From assembly GCF_029626175.1 (NCBI RefSeq), contig NZ_JARUBM010000002.1:3861001-3925000 (forward strand): DNA of 64,000 bases, read 5' to 3'. A model generated the notes under the pieces. It made no database searches. It worked only from the letters and a program-made list of their open reading frames with translations, and was not told the origin of the DNA. Shown here piece after piece: positions 22,101 to 34,100 of this stretch (position 1 is the first letter of the stretch; every line of letters starts with the position of its first letter). The DNA comes from Micromonospora sp. WMMD1082. Its GTDB lineage: Bacteria > Actinomycetota > Actinomycetes > Mycobacteriales > Micromonosporaceae. The position numbers were made by a program, and so were the translations under genes.

Positions 22101-25100
22101 TCACCGTCGCCGATTCCGCCGGCGGGCCGGGCGCGTCGGACACGTACGGGGCTCCGCCGGTCGGTGAGCGCGGGGTCGTGGACAGCGACGTTCCGGTGCG
22201 TGCCCCGAAGGGGATCGGCCGATCATTCCCGGAGTCGGCCGAGGATCGAGAGGCCGTACGGGATATCGCGCTATCTCTGGTGGAGGTGGCGCCGGGGGTG
22301 GAGGCGCCGGTGTCGGCGCGGGTCGAGGCGGTACGGCAGCTCAGTCGAGTGCTGGCGGATCGGGGTACGGCTGTCCGGGTGCGGGACAGCGGTGCGCGGG
22401 TAATGGTGGTGCCACGTGGTCAGTCGTTCGCGGACGTGCCGGACCTGGCGGGGCGGCGGGAGCAGCACGACCACCGCGCGACGGAAGACGGTGCGGAGGT
22501 GCGTGGCGCCTTCTTCCCGGAGCCGCGGATCGCCGCCGTCGCGGAGGAGAACCTGCTGGGTGAGACCACGTCGGTCGGCAACCACCCGCGATATGCCGAC
22601 GGCTATTCCAGCGCGACTCACGAGTTCGCGCACCTGGTCTATGCGTATGGTCTTACCGACGCCGACCGGGCGCTGCTCAGCAGGGTCTTCGCGGAGCGCC
22701 GGGAGGAGGGTGCGTCCGCTCAGTGGGCGGACGGGCCCAGCCTGGACACCGGCAGCGGGCGGGTCGACCCGTACGCGGCGACGGATCCCGCAGAGTTTTT
22801 CGCCCAGACCACCAACGCGTACCTGGGTACCAACCATGGTCATGATCCCTACACCGGGCTTCCTCGCAACAACGGCGCGGATTGGGTGCGTGACCACGAG
22901 CGCGAACTGCTGCCGCTGCTGGAGCGCCTGTACGGTCCCGAGCCGGACCGGGTGGCGCCGGCCAATCCGGCCACCGCGACGCGCATCGAGGCAGAGGCGC
23001 TGCAAGCCGCTGCCCGGCTGTTCGGACAAGGCCCGGTAGACCGGGCGGCCGAGCCCTCCGAGCAGCACGGTGAGGCGCTGGCCGGCCGGGCCGTGATGCC
23101 GGGAGTGGAGGGCGGGACGGCCGGCGAAGGTTGGTCGCCGAGTGAGATGGCGCGGGCGATGGAGGAGTCGCGGAAGCAGGTTCCTGGTCCTGGGAGTTAT
23201 ACCAATCGGTATCCGATGACGCTGTCCGAGGACGATGACGGTCTGGACCGGGTCGCTGGGTTGCGGAGGTGGTTGGACGACCGGCTTGGGGGACAGCAGC
23301 GTGGCGACTCGCGGTTGGTGATCGTCGCGATTGACGCCGGTCGGGCGATGGCCGCACGCCGGGCGCTGTTGTATGCCACCGCCGAACGCGACGGTGAGCA
23401 GATTCCGGCGCGGCTGCCGGACGATGAGATCCTGAGCCGGACGAGCGCGGTGGCCGTGGAGACGCCGGAGGCCGGTGCGGATCCCGACGAGGTGGAGATC
23501 GTCCGACGGTCCGACGAGCCGGACGACGCCATGGCAAAGGGGAAAGGCAAGGGCAAGGGCACCGCACCGGCCCCGATGCCGCCGTCGCACGGACGGCACG
23601 GCGGCATCGGTGACCGGCCGGCGGCTGAGGACCGTGCCGGCGTCGCGGTCTCCGACGCCGAGCGGGCCGGCGATCGGCCGAGGCTGGTTGTTCGCTTTCC
23701 GCAGGGCGGTCAGGCTGTCGAGCAGAGCCATACGCCGGCGCTCCGCGCGTTCGTACGGAAGCTGACGGATCTTCGCCGGGACGCCGGGACGGCGACGCTA
23801 CGGGTCACGGTCACCGGTCACGGCAACGGCGCGAGCGTCCGCGCCAACGAGTCTCTGCGGCGCTGGACGGCTGTCCGTACCGGAATGAAGCGGGCCCTTG
23901 CTGTCCGCGAGGCCATCGTCCGTGAGTTGCCCGCGACGCTCAAGAACGATCCCGGTCTGGTGATCGAGGTGGTGGCGGGTGAATTGCCACGACCGGACGA
24001 GGCCGAGGGTCGCTTCGTCCTGGTGGAGGTCGGGCTGGCCGCCGGGCGCGACGAGAGCGCATCGCCCGTGCCGACCGACTCCGGCGGCCGGGCTGTCGAG
24101 GCTAGCTCCATGCCGGCCGGCTCCGACCTGGAAGACCTGGACACCGAACTCCCCGCACCCGATCAGCCGGCCGTGATGGTCGGGGACGAACAGCCGGCCG
24201 AACCGGCTCGAATCGAGGACGGTCGCTCCCCGTACGGCAGGGTGATCCACCGGGTGCCCCGGGATGGTCACACGCTGTTCCGGGCCGTCCTGGAGAGCGC
24301 ACGGCTGCAGGGGCTGTCGGACCGGCTCACCAGTGTCCTGGGCGACATCAGGGCGGATGACGCCCACCTCAGGCTGCGCGACCACGCCGCGCGGACGGTC
24401 CGCGATCTGCCCGGACTGCCGGATCCGGCCATCGAGCAGCACCTCGTGACGGATCTGATCTTCGGCGACCTGCCACCGGAGGAACTGCCGCCGGGCCTGC
24501 TGGCGGTCGCCGCCGTCGACGCCGATCACCCGGTGTGGGGCCGGGCCGAGGCAGCGGCAGGACCCGGCGATCGCGCGGTCATCGACCACGCCCGGCAGGT
24601 GGTACGGGGCGAGGGGCGGCTGCCGGCGCTGCGCGAACTGCTGGCGATGGGGCTGGCGAACGCTGAGCGCTGGGACTCGCGGCTGGGCGACCTACTGCCC
24701 GAGACACTCGCCGTCGCGCTTCAGCTAAACCTCGTGGTGGAACAGGGGGACGGCGACCGGCCGGGAGCGGTCGCGCTGTGGCCGGGCGAGCGGTACGTCC
24801 TGCGGGTGGTCCGCACCGGGGAGCATTACGACGCCCTGTCGCCGAGAGGCGTCCGCCCGGGCGTGGCGACGACCTCGGACACCGTCCGACAGGTGTACGG
24901 GATGCCCATGGCGAACCAGCGGCGTTTCCAGGATCTCGCCACCGAACTCGGCATCATCATCGACGTCCGCCCGACCAATCCCGCCTCGGCGGCCTGGCTG
25001 GAACTGAACGCCAGCCCGAAGCCGGCGGAGCTGAAGGCGAAGACAGTGGGCACGCCGGACCTGAGGATCGGCGCGCCGTCGGAGATGGCCGGCTTGGTGG

Positions 25101-28100
25101 TGACGTACGAGCCGCCGACCCCGCGGCCGGAGTGGACGGCCGCCGACCATCATCGTGCCCGGCAGCGCTCGGCGGAGCACGCGACGCACACCTCACCCGA
25201 GTCGTCGGCGTTGAGTCCGGACATCGTGCTCGTCGGCGGGATCGCGCACCGCAGGGAGTCCGCGAGGTCGTCGACGAACGCGTCGACTGGTGTGCCCCCA
25301 GACGGGTCCTACCGGCTGATCGCCGGCGATCATGACGTGTTCGACCTGCTGAACGCGGCGACGGGAGAACGGCCGGCCGGGCCGAACGAGGCCGCCGGGC
25401 CCGACGAGGCCACCGTGATCGGCCGGTTGCGGCAGGCGGATATCGCCGTGGAGCACGGACCACACCTCGGTTGGGCGGTGCCCGAGGAACACCGCGCGAT
25501 GCGGGACGCCATCATCGCGGCACACGGGCCGGGTGGGGAGCCGCTGATCCGGTTCGTGCCGCGCACCGGGGCTCTCCGGGCCGACGAGGAGCCGTCCCCG
25601 ACATTGGTGGACGCCGACGGCGCCCCATACCAATGGCGGCCGGCCGCGCCGTCGGGCATGCCGACGGCGGTGGAGTTCCGCCACCCCCGGCCCTCGGCGG
25701 CGTCGACGGGCACCGAGAGAAGCGCCTCGTCGGTCCCGCGCCTGTCTGACATGGCCGAGGTGTTCAGCCTGCGGCAGAGGCGGCGGCGGGGCGTCCCGCC
25801 GGGCGACTCCGCCACCGCAGATGCCTCCGTGCCCAGCTTCCGCAATCCCTGGGCCATGTCGGCGCCGACCGCCGGTGTCGGCGTGCCGGATGCCCCTGCT
25901 CCCGGTTTCCGGCGTCCGTCGGCGGTGGACCCGTTGAGCGACCCTGAGCGACCGGGCGGGCCTGCCGACCTACTGGACGCGAGCGGCGCGCCGGACCCGG
26001 GCCGGACCATTGCGGCGGAGCCGGTGGGCGTCGCACCCCGGATCGGGTTGCCGGGCGGCTCAGGCGGGCCATCGACAGTAGGTACGCCGGCCGGCTCGGT
26101 GGGCGGCCGGTCCCGCACCCGCCGACGGATGCACGAGTTGCTGACCGGCCTCGGTGCGTCGAACCAGGCCGGTACCCACCAGTTGGACAGTTCGTCCGAG
26201 GGCCAGCCGAGCGCGGTCGGCGCCTCGGGAAGCAGCCGGCGGTCCAGCCTCCGCCGGTTCCTGGACGCCGATGCCGGCGGCGGATCGACGCCGGCCACCG
26301 TGACCGATGCCCGCTTCCCGTGGCTGGCGCTGGTCAACCCCGGGTGGCACGCGGATGGCGAGTTCCGCACCAACTGCGTCATCGCCGCGATCGCCGCCGA
26401 CATGTCCCTGGCAGACCTGGACGGATACACGTACCAGGCGCCGCCGTCGGCGCCGACCAGCGTGGCGGATCTGGTGGCGTACGCCAACGACCCGGCGCGT
26501 GGGATCCGGCCGCACCGGGAGCCGTTCGGGTTCGCCGCGATCGGCGACGCGGAGGCGGTACGCGCGGCGATGGCGGCGGCGCCACCCTGGTCGCGCGGCA
26601 TCCTGGGCACCCTGGACAGCACCGGCCGCGCGCACGTGGTCAACGTGGTGACCCTGGACACCGCCGGTCCGAGCGCCGGCGGTGGGCGGGACGTGGTCTT
26701 CCTCGACGCACAGTCCGGCACCCACGCCCAGCTTCCCCCGGCTGGCGTGGAGGTCTACTTCCTACCGCTGACCGACGGCATCGCTGTCGGAGATGACACC
26801 ACCGTCCAGCCGGGTGTGCGCGGCGAAGACCTCCGGCAGGGCGCCGATAACCTGCTGGACCGTCCATCGACCGAGCCGCCGTCGTTCGGTGCGGCGGCGG
26901 GGCGGGCCAATGTCGGTTCGGTGGTTACCGACTGGGTGGTGCAGGGTGTTGATCTTTCGTCGGTGGGGTTGGGGTGGTTGGGGGAGGTCAATCCGTGGCG
27001 TGCTGGTGGTGGTGATTTCCTGACGAACTGCGTGTTGGCAGCCATGGGTACGGATATGTCGTTGCGGGAGGGGGGCGAGTACCGGTATCAGGTGCCACCG
27101 TCTGGCCCGATGGCCTTGGCTGATCTGGTGGCGTATGCGAATGATCCGGCTTCGGGGCGGGGGGAGTTGGGCTTCACCGCGACGACGGTGGGTGCGGTGC
27201 GCGATGGGCTGGCCACTGCCGGGCCGGGCGCTCGGGGATTCGTGGCGTTCGTCGGTGGCCCCGGGCGGCCGGCTCATGTGGTGAACGTGGTGCGGTCGGC
27301 CGACGGCGTGATGTTCGTCGACGGTCAGCTTGGCCGGATGTTGGCGCCGCCGGACGATGTTCGGGTGTGGTTCCTGCCGTTGACCGACGGGGTCGGGGTC
27401 GCAGGTGTCCCGGTGGGCGGAGACGACCTGACCGACCGGCAGGCGGGTGCGGCGGGCTTCGAGGCGGAGACCGCCATCGTGTTGGAGATCCCGGGCGACC
27501 GCGATCGCGAGGCGATCTGGGCACTGGGTGATCTGGTGATCGGTCCCGGAGTAAAGATAGTCCTGGACCGGTACAAGGATTGGATCGCGGAGGTGGTGTC
27601 GGAGCCGGCCGCCGTGTCACCGGGCGAGGCGGCCAAGTGGCGGTCGGCGAATGAGATCGTCGGCATGGCGAGGTCGGTGATCGCCGAGTTGGAGGGGGGT
27701 GAGGGTAGGACGCTGGGGGAGATCTTCGCCGGTCGTGACGGGTTCACGGTGAAGCCGGCGGCGAACGACATCGTGGTGACGGGCAGGCGTGCCAGAGGTG
27801 GCCCGCCTTTCTTCCCGCACTACACCGTGGGCGTCCCGGTGGCCAATCTCCCTGACCTGTTTGAGAGAGCGCTCAGGGACACCCACGCTTCGGAGAACGA
27901 GGGCGAAGAATTTCCTAGCAGGTGGGCGCTGGCTCATCTGAACGATGCGCTCTCGTTCGCGGCCGAGGCTGCCGGCGGCTATTTCGGCGTCCCGGCCGGC
28001 GATCATCCCGAAGGAACCCCGGCGCCAGATGATCCGGAGGTCGCGGCCCTTACCGGCTTCCTGGCGCTGGCGTATACGCAGGTCGCCGCGATCATCAGCG

Positions 28101-31100
28101 GGAAGCAGAGGCCTGGAGGGAGTGCCGGTCTGCCGAAGAACTACACCCTCCTGGCGTCACGGACCGCCCTGTACGCCGTCCGTGAGGCGCTCCCGCCGAG
28201 GCAGCGGGATTTCGTCGAGTGGTCGGCGGCCGAGCTGAAAGATCAGTTGATCCGTCATTTCGTGGAGAGAAACTGGCCCACGGCCTCGGTGAAGGAAAAG
28301 CAGAGGCACCGCGAAGCGATCGCCATGATGCGGGCCAGTGTGCCGTACGGGACGGAGGGGTTCACGGTCAGAGACTATGTAATGAGTGCTTTCTTTGCGC
28401 TGCCCGAGAAGCTGATAAACCAGGATCAGGCGCTGGAGATTCGCACTCATATGGCCACCTTGGACGATGCGGGGGGTGCGTTGTCGCGGGTGCCGCTGGT
28501 CGTCGTCGAGTTGCGGCATCACGGCACGCAACTGGTTTCCTTCGACGAGATGGCCGATCAGTACCACAAGCTCGTCGAGTGGTCAGGGTCGCTGATGCCC
28601 CAGGTGGAGGAACCGTCCGGCGCGGTGGAGGCGGAGCCCGCGCACGACGTGGGGCCGGCAGCCGCGCGGGCAGAGGCGGAGGCGCTGACGGTGCTCCGCC
28701 GGTGGCCGGCTGGTTCGGAACTGGCCTGGTGGAACGGGCGTTCGGATCGATTGAAGGCAATCGATGCTGCGGTTGCCGACTACCTGAACGGACGGTCGTC
28801 GACGTCGTTACAGCGTGTCAGACAGACGATCGCGGCGTGGCGGGCCATCCACAGGGGCAGGTCGGACCGGATGGCGGCGATGGACGAGCTGTCGAACGCA
28901 GTCCGTGTCCTGCTCGGTGAGCCGTCTGGTCCGGCTGCGGGGATCCGGTCGCGGGGCGGGGGTCCGGTGCCGGCGGTTGGTCCGTCGTCGGCTGTCGCGG
29001 AGCGGTCTGCGGCCGGTTCGGTGGTTGCGGGTTGGGTGGTGGAGGGTGTTGATCTGTCGTCGGTGGGGTTGGGGTGGTTGGGGGAGGTCAATCCGTGGCG
29101 TGCCGATGGTGGTGATTTCCTGACCAACTGTGTGTTGGCGGCGATGGGTACCGATATGTCGTTGGGGGATGGGGGTGGGTATCGGTATCAGGTGCCGCCG
29201 TCTGGTCCGTTGGCGTTGTCCGATTTGGTGGCGTACGCGAATGATCCGGCTCGGGGTGGAGAGCCAGGGCGGGGGGAGTTGGGTTTCTCGAGGACCACGG
29301 TGGGGGCGGTGCGGGCGGGGTTGGTTGACGCTGAGCCGTTGGCGCGGGGGTTCGTGGTGTTCGATGGTGAGCCGGGGCGGCCGGCTCATGTGGTGAATGT
29401 GGTGCGGTTGGCGCGGGGTGTCATGTTCGTCGACGGTCAGCTCGGGCGGCTGTTGGTGCCGCCGGATAATGCCGGTGTGTTGTTCCTGCCGTTGACCGAC
29501 GGGATTGTCGTCGAGGGGGTGGTGGCGGATGGTGACCGCCTGACGGACCAGCAGGCGGGTGCGGTGGGCTTCGAGGCGGAGACCGCCATCGTGTTGGAGA
29601 TCCCGGGCGACCGCGATCGCGAGGCGATCTGGGCGCTGGGTGATCTGGTGACCGGTCCCGGAGTAAAGGTGGTCCTGGACTGGGACGACAGGTGGATCGC
29701 GGAGGTGGTGTCGGAGCCGGCCGCCGTGTCGCCGGAGGAGGTGGGCCTGCGGAGATCGGTGGGTGAGGTCCTCGCCGCCGCGCGATCGGTGATCGCGACG
29801 TTGGAGCAGGGCGAGGGTAGGACGCTGGGGGAGATCTTCGCCGATCGCGACGGGTTCACCGTGGCGCCGGTTGCTCACGAGATCGTGGTGACCGGTGAGC
29901 GCGCCAGGGGCGGCCCGCCTCTCTTCCCTCACTACACCGTCGGCGTACCGGTGGCGGGTCTCCTCGACCTGCTCATCAGGGAATTCAACCGTTCCGCCGA
30001 TGCCCCGAAAGGCCATCCCACGACGATCGCCCACGCACACCTCGCCACCGCGTTCGAGTTCGCGGCTGGGGCTGTCCGCGGCTATTCCGGCGTCCTGGCC
30101 GACGACAGCCTCGACGAGATCCTGGCGACAGAGGATCCGGATGTCGCGGCCCTCATCGGCTTCCTGGCACTCGCGTTTACCCAGGTCGCCGCGATCGTCA
30201 GCGGGAAGCGGCAGCGCACAGGCACTTTCGTTATGCCGAAGAACTACACCCTCCTGGCGTCACGGACCGCCCTGTACGCCGTCCGTGACGCGCTCCCATC
30301 GGGAGCGCGGAGTTTCGTCGCGTCATCGGCAGCAGGGTTGCAGGATCAGTTGATCGGCCACCTCGTGGATCGTATGTGGCCTCGGCTGTCCGATGCGGAG
30401 AGGAACAGGCGTCGTGAACGCCTGACCGAGATGCAAGCAGTGGTGCCACCTGAGACCGAGACGTTCACGATCCGTGACTATCTCGGGAGCACATTCTCCG
30501 CTCTGTCCGGGACGCTGATCAACCAGGACCAGGCGCTGGAGATCCGCACCCACATGACCACCTTGGACGACGCCGGGGGCGCGCTGGCGGACATGCCGCT
30601 GGTCCTCCTCGAGATGCGACACCCCGATCCACAACTGTCCGACTTCGAGGGGATCGCGGATCAGTACCACGAGCTCGTCGAGTGGTCAGGGTCGCTGATG
30701 CACCGGGTGAAGGAACAGCTCAGCACGTGGGAGGCGAAAGCCGCGCGCCAGGAAGCGGCGGAAACCGCGAGCCAGGTGGAGGAGGCGGCCACGCGTCGGG
30801 CAGAGGCGTTGGCGGTTCTGCGTCGGTGGCCGGCTGGCTCAAATTTGATCGGTCGGAAGCGTTCGCCGCAGTTGCGGGCGATCGACGAAGCGGTCGGTCG
30901 CTACTGGGCTGCACCCTCACTCGTGGCGCTGGGCGCGATCAGCACCGCGATTGGGGTATGGCAACACCTCAAGCAGGGCCAATCGGCCCGGATGCCGCAC
31001 GTGGCCAGGCTGTCGGCCGCAGTCGGTGTCCTGCTCGGTGGCGCACCGGACGCTGTGGCGGGGTCTACTGACGCCGGTTCGGTGGTTGCGGGTTGGGTGG

Positions 31101-34100
31101 TTGACGAGGTCGATCTTTCCACGGCTGGGTTGGGGTGGTTGGGGGAGGTCAATCCGTGGCGTGCCGGTGGTGGTGATTTCCTGACGAACTGTGTGTTGGC
31201 GGCGATCGGTACCGATATGTCGTTGGGGGATGGCGGGGAGTATCGGTATCAGGTGCCGCCGTCGGGTCCGATGGCGTTGTCTGATCTGGTGGCGTATGCG
31301 AATGATCCGGCCCGGGGTGGGGAGCCGGGGCGGGGGAAGTTGGGTTTTTCGAGGACCACGGTGGGTGCGGTCCGTGCGGCGTTGGCTGGTGCGCGGGTGC
31401 GGGCGCGGGGGTTTGTGGTGTTCGAGGGGGGTCCGGGGCGGCCGGCTCATGTGGTGAACGTCGTCCGGTTGGTCGACGGCGTCATGTTCGTCGACGGTCA
31501 GCATGGGCGGGCCCTGGCGCCGCCGGACGACGTCGCGGTGTGGTTCCTGCCGTTGACCGACGGGATCGAGGCCGACGCTCCAGAGGGCGCAGACCTCACC
31601 GACTGGGAGGCGGTGTCGGCCGCCCGGGCGGAACTGACCAGACTGGCCCGTGCGGAGGCGTTGGACCGCACTGCCTCCGCCACGCCGACCACGCCCATGG
31701 ATCTCGCCGTGGAGATCGTGGGGTGGCTGGGCGCGGTCGCCCGTACGCCCGGATCGGAAGACACCGCCGCCCTGCTCGGGTTGTTGGCCGCGCTGACCCG
31801 GGCGACGAGCGATTACTGGGAAGTCGACGGCGCGTTGATGGGCTACGACGGCGGTGAACTCGCCGATCTTCCGGAGCGGCCCGAACTCGAAGGCCTGACC
31901 GTACTCGAGACCGGCTTGGTGCGAATCGCCGCCTCCGAGCCGGAGGCGGTGGGACTCGAGGTGGAGGTGGAGCGGCTGGACCGCGCGTTGGCTGACCTGC
32001 CGCCGACCGGCGAGCCCGTGCCCGACGCTGGCGACCGGGCGATCCTCGTCGCGGGTGTGCTGCACCGCTCGCGTACCGCACCGGAGCGGCAGACCGACCT
32101 GGTCAGGGCAGTCGACGAGCGCCATGGCGAGGGCGCGTTCCAGTCCCGGTTCGCGCGGCTGGTGACGGCCGTCGACGATGCCACGGCCAGCTATCTTCGA
32201 CACCTGCGGTACGGCGGGGACCTGGAGTTGACCACCCTCACCCCGGCCGAGGCGATACGGGCGTACCGCCTATTGGCGGTCGATCCACGCTCGGCGACCC
32301 TGCCCAGTGTGGTGGCCACCCCGGAGGACGGCTGCGAGGCTCGCGCCCTGGCTGCCGGAGTGCGGCTGGCCGCCTGGGGATTCCACTCCTGGCAGGTAGT
32401 GGTCGCCCCACCCGGCGACGTTGTCGTGCCGTCGTTCGGCGCGCGGGGCGCGACCTGGAGCGAGCCGGCCCACGTCGCCTGGAGCCACCACGTCACGACG
32501 GTGGTCGAGGTCGAGGTCGACGGGGTCGGCCACGCCGTGGCACTCGACCCGGCGATGGCCGGTGGGCCGATGCTGCTGACCGACTGGCTTGACGCGGTCG
32601 GCATCGACCCGTCCACGCCTGCACCCGCGGTCGAGGCCCATCCCCGGGGCCACCATCGCCTGCTGCCGCGGGTTCTCTCTGTTCCAGAGACCGCCTCCTG
32701 GCTGATCGATTCCGAGGGCCGCGCCTATACCGAAGGGCTGGCCGCCGAGGCGCTGGCCCGGATGCTCACCCGGGATCTGCACGGCATGATCGAGCTGGCC
32801 GGCCCCGCCGTGCTGGCCGACCCGGCGGTACGGGCATTCGTCCTCGGGCATCCGGGACGGCAGCGGCTGGCGGCAGACTACTCGGCGGAGGCGGACGGCA
32901 CACCGGCTCAGGACGGACCGCTGAGCCGGCTGCTCGGGCCGGCACATCTCCCTACGCTTGTCGCCCTGCTGACCAGCACGCCGCAGGCCGCCGGAGTGCC
33001 GACCCTGACGCCTCCGTGGGTCGGGCCGCCGTCGATCTCGTTGACCGTCGAGGAGGTCGCGCCCACCATCGACCGGTCGACGGAGGTCACCGGCGCGGAG
33101 CTGGCCGAACAGACGTCCGTCGTTCCTGGGCACCCCGAGATACTGCGGATCGGGAACGTCCCGGCCGGCCCGATCCGGCTGCCACCGGCCGCGGTCGCCG
33201 TCCTGACCGAGAGCGTCGACGGAGTGCCCCTGCTCGATGGCCGCCCGATCCCCCCGGAGTTGTTCGCCAACGCGGTGAGCCGCTGGGTACACGAGCACGG
33301 GCTGGCCGGCCGGCAACTGTTCCTGCTGGGCAGCGGCATGGCGCTGCCGGTCGGGTCGGCCACCTCGGCGGCGCGGGCCGTCGCGAGCCTGTTCCACCCC
33401 GCACCGGTGTACGCCGCGCGGGGAGCGGTGCTCGTCAGCGCCGGATCCGGTGCCGTCTGGACCGGCCTGCTCGCGCCGGACGCCTTCGGTCTCTGGCGAC
33501 CACGACTGACCGCCCCGGTCCCGCGGGTCCTACCCATCGAGAGCCAGGCGCCCGGCGTACCCGAGCGCTCTCATCTGCCGGCCGCCGACACGACGGATCC
33601 CGGGCCGTGGTCCCTGCTCGGTGGAGTCGGCAGGGCCGGGCGGCGACCGGACGCGGTGGCCGTCGCCCCCGACTCGCGCGCCGTGCTGCCCCTGACGGCC
33701 TCGTCCGCGCTGTCGGCGGCCCGGCGCCTTGATGAGCAGCCGGGCACCGAACCATCGATGGAGCGGCTGGCGTCCTGGATAGCCGACGTTCAGGTGCCAA
33801 CCGGACGTGTGGAGGAGCCGTTGACGGACTGCCTGCTGCGCGCCGTCGGAGGGTATGTGGCGTTGCACGGCCGCCCCGGCAACGCCGCTTCGGACGACAG
33901 GCTCGCCACGGCACCCAGCCTGGCGGACGTCACCCGGATGCTGGGCGGCGAACTTGTTTCCGCCGCAAGAGTCGATCTCACCGGCGTGTGGCGGGCGCTG
34001 AACACGGTGCCCAACACGTCAGTCCTGGTCTACGAGGCAGCACCGAACGCGACGGCGCACGTCTCGTGGCTGGTCGCCGACGGCCGCGACCCGACGCCGC

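Larger units (their letters stand above)
26917..31070 (+). repeat. About 2.1-kb in-frame tandem duplication (D-GFEAE-helical unit twice, then D4)
   Basis: Unit A (26917-29015) and unit B (29016-31070) each encode a Tox-PL copy, a GFEAE module and a helical module (LRRWPAGS), about 690-700 residues in all. A third partial unit starts with D4 at 31078. Long DNA stretches are near-identical between A and B, for example around 27455-27570 versus 29556-29680 and 28130-28195 versus 30235-30300. Starts recur every 2,100 and then about 2,061 bases, both multiples of three. Recent duplication or gene conversion is likely. Confidence 0.82.

Noticed and set aside
26965..26984. G-rich block considered as a regulatory G-quadruplex or recombination signal on its own
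   Set aside because: It encodes conserved protein (VGLGWLGE) and recurs with the duplicated unit, so I list it only as part of that duplication.
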